In this document: positions 57,737 to 64,000 of the stretch, one piece after another
Layout of the letters: each line of letters starts with the position of its first letter
Numbering within the stretch: position 1 is the first letter of the stretch
Assembly: GCA_025766275.1 (NCBI GenBank)
Contig: JAFKAC010000070.1
Span: 1 to 64,000 of the forward strand
Reading direction: 5' to 3'
Length of the DNA stretch: 64,000 nucleotides
DNA from: Lactarius indigo
Lineage: Eukaryota; Basidiomycota; Agaricomycetes; Russulales; Russulaceae
Program-made: the position numbers and the translations under genes
The notes under the pieces: generated by a model
What the model was told of the DNA's origin: nothing
The model's database searches: none
The model's input: the letters and a program-made list of their open reading frames with translations, nothing else

Positions 57737-58363
57737 TGATGAACAGCACACAAGAAGGATATACTCACAGTGACAAGAAGACTGTGGTGAGATATATCAG
57801 GGTGGCTGGAAGCAGCAACAGGGAAGTCTAGCAGAGTGAAGCAGAGATGAAGTCTGGCACACAAGCAGTGAGAACTGATGTTGTTACATTGGAGAGGAGG
57901 GAGCTTACCTGGCACACAAGCAGTGAGAACTGATGTGGACCAGGAGCGTACATGGTACTCTACTTATACTCCTACAGAGGGTGACAGTAGTACAAGGTAA
58001 GTAACGCTAGTCACAGAATACAAAGGTGCTATTGTTCTACAAAGGGACAAAAGAGTGGACGCTTTGAGAACAAGGGAAAGGAGAACAAGGAGAGTCCAGA
58101 ACTAGATGATATCATACTGACATCATAATAAAGATAATACCAAGTAAAGAACAAAGAGAAGTACAAAAGCGTTATACAACGCAGAGTCCGGATGTATGAT
58201 GTCATAGAAGTACAGTGATGTCATAGATGACGCAATGGTAAGTCCAGATTGTACAGATCAAATAATATCTAATCTACAAGTCCTGTATATCTAATCTAAA
58301 GCAGTCCATGCTGCAAGTCCGGTCCGTACGAGCCGCTAAGTGCGCAAGGGTCACTTATCAACA
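57737..58363 (-). repeat. Element D 5' LTR
   Basis: 627 bp, identical by eye to 51986-52612. Followed by ccgcc (58364-58368), the right target duplication. Confidence 0.94.
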
Positions 58364-59313
58364 CCGCCAATGTACGCCCTCACAAACCCCAACACCGGTG
58401 AGCCCGAGGTCTTCCTCACAGAAGACGAACTCTTTCGGCTTCAAGCAGCTGTCCCACACGGTGAAACTGCCCAACGCCATGCAGAAGTACGAACAAGAAT
58501 GGAAGGAGACGGCGGCGCGGTGGCAGCGGGAGCAACTGCATATCGCCGCTTGCTGACGTCGAATGATGAAGGAGCGGAGGGAGTACTGGATGAAGATGAG
58601 GATGAAGACGAGCTTAGAGACCATTACCCCATCAGGCATGCATTCCTTAACCATGAATTCTACGCTGAAGATCCAGCCGCCACTCCCTTCCTCGTCGACG
58701 CAGCGGGGGGGCCTCTACACCGAGGATGAGTCGCCGTGGCACAAGTGGCTCATTATACACCAATGGGGGAGCGAGACCCAGCAACCAGGGTCGTCATCCC
58801 TGAAGGGTTCCGGGTCAATCAAGGACCCGATTACATTCCGTTCCCGATCAAGCTCCCCAACGGACCGACGGTACAAGCATCCCACATGCAAGTTATCCGT
58901 GGAGGAGACCCCTTCGTACTCGGACTAGCTCCGGGGTCTGGCTTCCTTTATGGTAAACCCCTCTACACCACTCCTCACCTCCCAAAGAACAATTGTGCCT
59001 TTATCCCACACAAGGAGTATTTCATGCTCTGCGATTGACACCCCACAGACCTGCTGCTTATGCGCATCGGGGATGTCACCCTTACTCAAGAGCTGCGCCG
59101 ATTCCGACAATTCGCCTTCGCCGAAGACCAACTGGAGAAGCAAATTCGGCAGTTGCAGATGGAGAGGGAGATGGTGACTGCGGACAAAAAGGACAGTCTC
59201 TATCGGTTGGAGCGTGCTGACATATTGGCAAGGATGGAAGATGAAGCAGAACGGATGAGGCAGGAATCGGTAGCAGACTAGTGAGGTGGGCCTCACTCCT
59301 GAAAAGGGGGTGA

Positions 59314-59821
59314 TGTTATGGTGCGGACTTGATGACTCATTACACACGACTCATGACTGGTTATGACTACAGTCCGATATCAGTATTAGTCATGGACTCT
59401 TACTTCACATCAGTCAGCATAGTAGTTCGCATGCGATTGTGACTCATGTATGACTCATTCCTAGGATAGCTGTACTAGGGTTCGAGCTAGTTACGCTATT
59501 GGTTACGTACTATTCCAGCGGCGCTTTAAAGCCCGCGTGTATCTGTATAAGTAGTCGACTCGGAAGACCAAGAGTCCCCATCTTGGTCTTCTTCAATCCA
59601 CCACTTGACTTGTCCTTTGCTTGCCTTAGCCTCGGGCTAAGTGTGCCTCTTCTAGTGTCTACCAAGGGACACTCCTCTTTCATCTTTAGCTGCAGCGTGT
59701 GCCAGGGTTGCCCCTGTTCAGCTTGTGTTGGGTTGACACGTGGTCCCCATTCACCTGTCTTCACTAAGTCGATTATGCCAACTCCGAGTCCAAGTCAGAC
59801 TAACGCCGGTGGAGCGTAACA
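59314..59821 (+). repeat. Element A 3' LTR
   Basis: 508 bp copy of 37183-37690 with 14 CpG-type differences. Preceded by the purine tract gaaaaggggg (59301-59310) and followed by tacag. Confidence 0.95.
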
Positions 59822-59826
59822 TACAG
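59822..59826. repeat. Right target-site duplication of element A (tacag)
   Basis: Matches 37178-37182. Confidence 0.9.
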
Positions 59827-62800
59827 CCTGGTGTGAAATTGAAATTATACTGGGGTAGAACAACAGTCAACCAAGTCGCGAGTCTCGCACGGAAGTTTCT
59901 GAAAGTCGGATTTTCAGCGTTAGTGCCTTCAAGAGTTTTTAATGTAACTGGGGGCTGTTGCGACCGCAGGACAACGGCCCCGGCATCGAACATCGTACTT
60001 CTCCCTTGATGCGATGAGCCATCATGTACTGTCAATGTGGGTCCAAGGGAGGGACCAATATCTTGTTCTTGTGTGCTCCCCAAAGCGTCCTCCACGTCGT
60101 CATCGTCGTCCAACGTCTGCACATGACATGAAGCCGCCGCATCGAGTTCGTCGATTTGGTCCCAGATTAGCGCTGAAATAAACGCAAAATGATCGTACCT
60201 CAAGATCTATGTTAAATGGTAATTGTCAGAAATAAACTATAAAGATAATGTATGCGACTGACCTGAGGTACAATGTTCTTGAAATTGGTCCGATTCAAGT
60301 ACAGCTTCCTGAGGGGGCCGTGAAATTTCTTGTTCGGTTTCGTGTTGTAATTGCGTGAGGCACCTTTCACTTCGATATCATCGAAGCCGTGGACCAACGC
60401 GTGCATCTTAGGGAAGTTCCAGTCTTTGACTTTCTCATTATCTTCTTCCGCCGATCCCGAAAATAGTAGAATATAGTTCTATTATGTAGATCAATACCGC
60501 GGAGTCATTGAAAAAAGAAAAAACAAGTACCTCCATGAAGTCAGCAAACTTCTTCAGTTCGTTCCGCCCAGCGAGAATCGTCTTCTCCATGTGTGCCTCG
60601 AGAGATAAGAGCAAATCTAAGATGGACAGGCTTCGTAGACAATATAGTAATTGCCACCCTTTCTTGCTGTCCTGCGGAATAACATTATGTGCGGCAAAGA
60701 CCACAACCTGGGGTGATTCTGACGATTCAGAGTCAATCAGTTGACGCGATGAAGCCACATATAGTTGACGCACCTTGGATATATCCTCGAACTTTGTGCC
60801 ATCCGTGAAAGACACCTTCATCACTGCAGGGAAGTGATGTAGGCCACACCAGCGAGGCGCGAGATCAAATCTGAAGGAATAAAGCACTTGGACATCGACT
60901 TGGATAAGACAGGAAATATCTTACTGTTGGTCGACTTTCGACGCTGCGCCGCCCCATGTTTGAGCCAAAGCCTTGAACTCCCCCCACAAATGGTGCCCAA
61001 ATAGGCCAGTATTGTTTGAATGAAGCCTGTCGAAGGACAGCGCGCGATATGGGTCCGAATTGTTGACAAGCCAGAACACGTTCTGAACTCATAGTTACGC
61101 ATGATTATTAGAGGAAATAATCAATGAGACTCACATCAATATCACGAAGCCCATGTCCAATGAGAAGTTTCTCGCGAACGTTCTTGGGGAGGGTGCGCCC
61201 ACGTACGATGATTTTCTGCATCCCTGCTGTTGACCTCAACGGCCAAGTCCTTGTAATGTCAGTGAGCTCGTTGTCAGGGACCAAACAAACCGGGCAGGGC
61301 CGTTTGCCGCGAGTGCCCCGGATAAGAGACATAATGCATCTAATACATTGGGGTCAGCCGATTCAGGCGGTGATAGAATAAAGTACTTACTGTTCTTCAT
61401 AGTCGGCAGATAATATGATGATGCCAGGGTAAAATAATTGGTCAGTGCCATTGGCGCACCGAAGCCAGCAACCCGTCTTAGATTTCTCGATGATGGATTC
61501 GATTATGCGACGGAACGCGCGATGCCAGACCTCGCGTTTGAAGTTGACGAATGCCGTCTCCTTAGAGTCCTCTGGATTTTCCGGGACCTAGAATAAGTGC
61601 AGTACAACATTAGATATCTCCTATCTGAGTCTGCAAGAAAACATACAATCGGCAACCATCCGATAACGTGGCCACCACCAGTGCCGTTGCTATTCCGAAT
61701 CTCAACTGGTAGATTCGTGCAGCATGCGATCACTGGGTAGGCCATTTCTGTGCCGAAACTTGACAGCTTTGACTTATCCGCATAGAGGATGAAGCACAAC
61801 GGACGCGCACCCTTTGGGATCCAAGACTGCAATGATTGGTTCAACAATAAAATCGTACACATTGGAACAAGTGCTACAAGGAGACAATAAAGAGTGGTAT
61901 GCGTACTTGAAAGTTCCAAAACGCGTCCGCAGTCCAAGGCTCACTATACACACAAGAAGTAGTCTCTCCATCGTGCTTGAAAATCTTCCGCGCATCCCAT
62001 TCAAAATGTTGGGCCAATTGCTGATCCATGATGAGATCAACCGCCCAGTCCCACAGTGGGCGATAAGATACTTCGAACATGCGATCCTCACCTTTGTATG
62101 GGACTGCAATATTGTTGAAAACAAACTAGCACTTGAAAAGGTTAGCAATTAAACTTCAATACAACTAGTAGCCTCATGGGCGTCAGTTGAGACGAGGCAC
62201 GCTCCCATGCACCCATCATGTCCGGGTAAGCCAACAGGGTAAGTGTGCCCTTGCCATTGATGCATGTTCTGACAATCTTAGAGAGACGGTCGTATTGATC
62301 CTTGGTCACTCCAATCTCCATGAGAACCTCCGAGAACACGAAGTCTTTGCGTGTTTGAAAGAACGGCCGCCACGGCTCCGTTTTATGAGGGGGGGGGTTG
62401 GTACGTCGACGTGTGTTGCTGGGCTCTTCACGAAGTGGTTCAGGCCTTCGTCCACTATTTGGGTGGTATTCGACCGTAAATTTAGGGTTATTAGAAGGGC
62501 CAGTTGCTCGTGCAACAGGAGGTGTTGGTTCATGCACTGAGTAGATGATCAAACCAACTGCTAGGAAGATTGATATATAGCGCACCTGACTCAGATGTCC
62601 CCCATCCAGTGTCAAGATCCATCGGTTCGGCAGCAGTGAAGGTACGGGGTAGGGGTTCATCTGGAATTATGGCAGCACTCGGAGCTGATTCATAAAACAT
62701 GGTCAGTATGTCAAATATTATTAGTTGTCCATCACGCACCAAGAGTATCTAGTGCATGAAGTCTCTTCTCCAGAGCCTTGACATATTTTTTGTCCCCCTG

Positions 62801-62974
62801 GCGCTCCTCTCGTTCTCTTTCACACTTCTTGACATGGGCAGGATAACCTTGGATGCGGTATCTAGTGCGACATATTGGACATTTCTTGTTTTTGCTCAGA
62901 GATTGACTTGCTTTTGGCATAAGAAGGGAAGTGTTTACAGCGAATAGTGGGGATGGTGTGGGTGATAAAGTCAA
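59827..62974 (-). pseudogene. Plavaka-like transposase, N-terminal and central exons (split by element A)
   Basis: About ten exons on minus. The N-terminus (from about 62,974; the ATG in KASQSLSK context near 62,920 is a candidate start) has a Cys/His finger CPICRTRYRIQGYPAHVKKC. Conserved Plavaka segments follow: FILYADKSKLSSFGTEMAYP, GGHVIGWLPIV, CPVCLVPDNELTDI, LSFDRLHSNNTGLFGHHLWG, RWCGLHHFPAVMKVSFTDGT, NWNFPKMHALVHGFDDIEVK and RNYNTKPNKKFHGPLRKLYL, ending LPQYNFNFTPGC at the insertion point. The family (KDZ/Plavaka work on fungal transposons) is agaricomycete-specific and CMC-related. The frame appears largely intact apart from the insertion. The terminal inverted repeats were not found. 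Confidence 0.78.
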
Positions 62975-64000
62975 AGAACACGAAGGGGCAATGGTAATAA
63001 TGTTATTAAATTATTAAGCGTGGGAAATCAACAAAGGTTGCGCCCTTTATTATATCAATTAGTCTAATATTATTATTACATTGAAGAGTAATATTACACC
63101 GTCCTCATCTTGATCATTACTTCCACGAACCTGCCTTGTGCTGACAATGCCTGTTGGGCGCACTGAGAACAGCTGGTGCCGATGACCCTGGTATTGCACT
63201 TTCTATATCCCCCCGCACTGGCACTGGTACTTGTCTTTCTTGATGAAGCTGGTTGTCTTGATAATGAACACACCAAAATTGACAATCTCAATGACATTGA
63301 GTAATACCAGGATGAGTTCGGGGACTTTGTCAATCTGATGGCGCAAAATTGACGTGATTGTGATTGGGGGGCGGCGCCAAAGCTTTCTAGTGAGTATTAT
63401 TACAATGCTTCCATATCCTCAGTCTGCTCATACGCAAATTCCATTGTCTCTTCCAATTTCGCCCTCTCTGTAGCGGTATGACTTATCACGACAACTAGAC
63501 CAAGCAAAGAGTAAGTGAACTGAACTAGTACACACTCAAGCCTAGCGCGGAGACAAGTCACGCGCCGAACGTACAGTCACAGTGGAGAGTAGACACGCTT
63601 GACACCTTTATGCAAGGTGCTATGTCCGGTGATCACACTGTGGCACGCTGAGTGGAGAACCAAGAGGACAAGTTCACATTGGAGAAGTAAGGGAAGTACA
63701 AGAGAATACGCACCTGAGTGGAGAACCAAGAGGACAAGTTGGTTCCACTCAGGACGCTACATGAGGGTTTATATACACTACTGCGGCTGAGTTCGAATTA
63801 CTACTAAACCTTGTTACTAAAGGTATATGTAATAGTAATGAGTCAGACGCTGACGCGTCGTATCTAATAATAGCGTTATCTATTGTGCTGACTGATGCAC
63901 AGTCATTAACACTGACAGAACAATGACATGTCCTTATCTATGAGTCACAACCCTATAACAACGTGGTCTAGAACTTATCTAGAATGTTCCCTGCTTATCA
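62975..64000. other. Non-coding region with direct repeat and hairpin
   Basis: No convincing gene. A 26-bp direct repeat (63649-63674 and 63715-63740) is followed by a hairpin whose arms are 63713-63728 and 63740-63753 with a small bulge. A TATA-like tatatac lies near 63,771. It may be promoter or terminal sequence of the Plavaka-like element, or a fragment of another LTR; neither could be shown. Confidence 0.35.

Larger units (their letters stand above)
51986..58363 (-). mobile_element. Element D: intact Ty1/Copia LTR retrotransposon
   Basis: 6,378 bp with two 627-bp LTRs that I read as identical (51986-52612 and 57737-58363), ccgcc duplicated at both ends, and one uninterrupted 1,440-codon polyprotein. 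Read on the minus strand, the LTR is TGTTGATAAG...TTCATCA. The primer-binding site next to the 5' LTR (57736 downward, GGTTATGGGCCC) resembles the complement of the anticodon region of initiator tRNA-Met, as in Drosophila copia. All signs point to a recent, possibly competent insertion. It split the third ORF of element A. Confidence 0.95.
51726..59281 (+). pseudogene. Element A third ORF (split by element D)
   Basis: MSSTRRNDQLALLSTLVNDS (ATG 51726) parallels the start of the element C third ORF. It runs to 51985, is interrupted by the Copia element, and resumes at 58369 with MYALTNPNTGEPEV, an acidic stretch, then (after TGA 58727-58729) YIPFPIKLPNGPTVQASH and GSGFLYGKPLYTTPHLPKNN, and (after TGA 59036-59038) a coiled coil ELRRFRQFAFAEDQLEKQIR ending MRQESVAD. 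All three parts are in one frame. Shared with element C: Y-P-x-x-I-x-L-P, a G-rich/Y block, then a coiled coil; the C-terminal zinc knuckles are absent here. Function unknown. Confidence 0.6.
37183..59821 (+). mobile_element. Element A: Ty3/Gypsy chromodomain LTR retrotransposon, carrying three nested insertions
   Basis: Bounded by two 508-bp LTRs (37183-37690 and 59314-59821), both TG...CA, with tacag duplicated outside. The plus-strand order is LTR, primer-binding site, gag, protease/RT/RNase H, integrase with chromodomain, a third ORF, polypurine tract, LTR. Its own length is about 7.8 kb once element E (37832-38397), element C (38520-46396), element D (51986-58363) and their duplicated target bases are subtracted. 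The LTRs differ at 14 positions, all in CpG contexts. The gene set carries several in-frame TGA codons and at least one frame break, so it is not autonomous now. It inserted into an exon of a Plavaka-like transposase. Confidence 0.93.

Noticed and set aside
36000..63400. Terminal inverted repeats of the Plavaka-like element
   Set aside because: CACTA-like matches near 36,045 and 63,390 do not extend beyond a few bases, so no boundary is claimed.
1..64000. CRISPR arrays, bacterial operons or tRNA genes
   Set aside because: Nothing array-like was seen, the DNA is eukaryotic with spliced genes, and no tRNA cloverleaf was recognised by eye; a tRNAscan run would settle the last point.

Overview
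The window is nuclear DNA of a filamentous basidiomycete. Genes carry many introns, mostly 45-65 nt. The gene set (Gcn2 kinase, Utp22/Nrap, Dnf-type P4-ATPase, GPI-type aspartic protease, Zn2Cys6 regulator) and the transposon families (Plavaka-like DNA transposon, chromodomain Ty3/Gypsy, Ty1/Copia) suit an Agaricomycete. A Rhizoctonia/Ceratobasidiaceae genome is my best guess, from general knowledge only.

Left half (1-34.8 kb) is ordinary gene-dense host sequence: a basic nuclear-type protein (-), a metacaspase with two frame breaks in its catalytic domain (+), a Zn2Cys6 transcription factor (+), GCN2 (-), a secreted aspartic protease (+), a phosducin-like protein (-), Utp22/Nrap (+), a Cue1-like CUE-domain ER protein (+), an unrecognised coiled-coil protein (-), a class I glutamine amidotransferase-like protein (-), a P4-ATPase flippase (-) and a TMEM184-type membrane protein (-). 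These are housekeeping, signalling and membrane functions with no sign of a cluster.

Right half (about 35-63 kb) is a transposon stack that can be resolved base by base. A Plavaka-like transposase gene (minus strand, 62974 down to about 36667) is split by a 22.6-kb insertion, 37183-59821, flanked by the direct repeat tacag. That insertion is a plus-strand chromodomain Gypsy element (element A, about 7.8 kb on its own) which later received three more insertions: a solo Copia LTR (element E, 37832-38397, repeat gaaga), a minus-strand Gypsy element (element C, 38520-46396, repeat gacat) and an intact minus-strand Copia element (element D, 51986-58363, repeat ccgcc). LTR divergence agrees with the nesting order: A 14 differences in 508 bp, C four in 556 bp, D none seen in 627 bp. 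Every LTR difference in A and C sits at a CpG, and most nonsense codons in their genes are TGA where CGA is expected, so decay here is dominated by CpG deamination.

Both Gypsy elements share three features. An 11-nt primer-binding site lies just after the 5' LTR and is exactly complementary to a site about 33 nt downstream of a TATA-like box (Tf1-type self-priming). Gag appears to start at a GTG codon after a leader without ATG. A third ORF of unknown function follows integrase. Element C also has a canonical -1 frameshift heptamer at the gag/pol overlap. The last 1 kb holds no recognisable gene.
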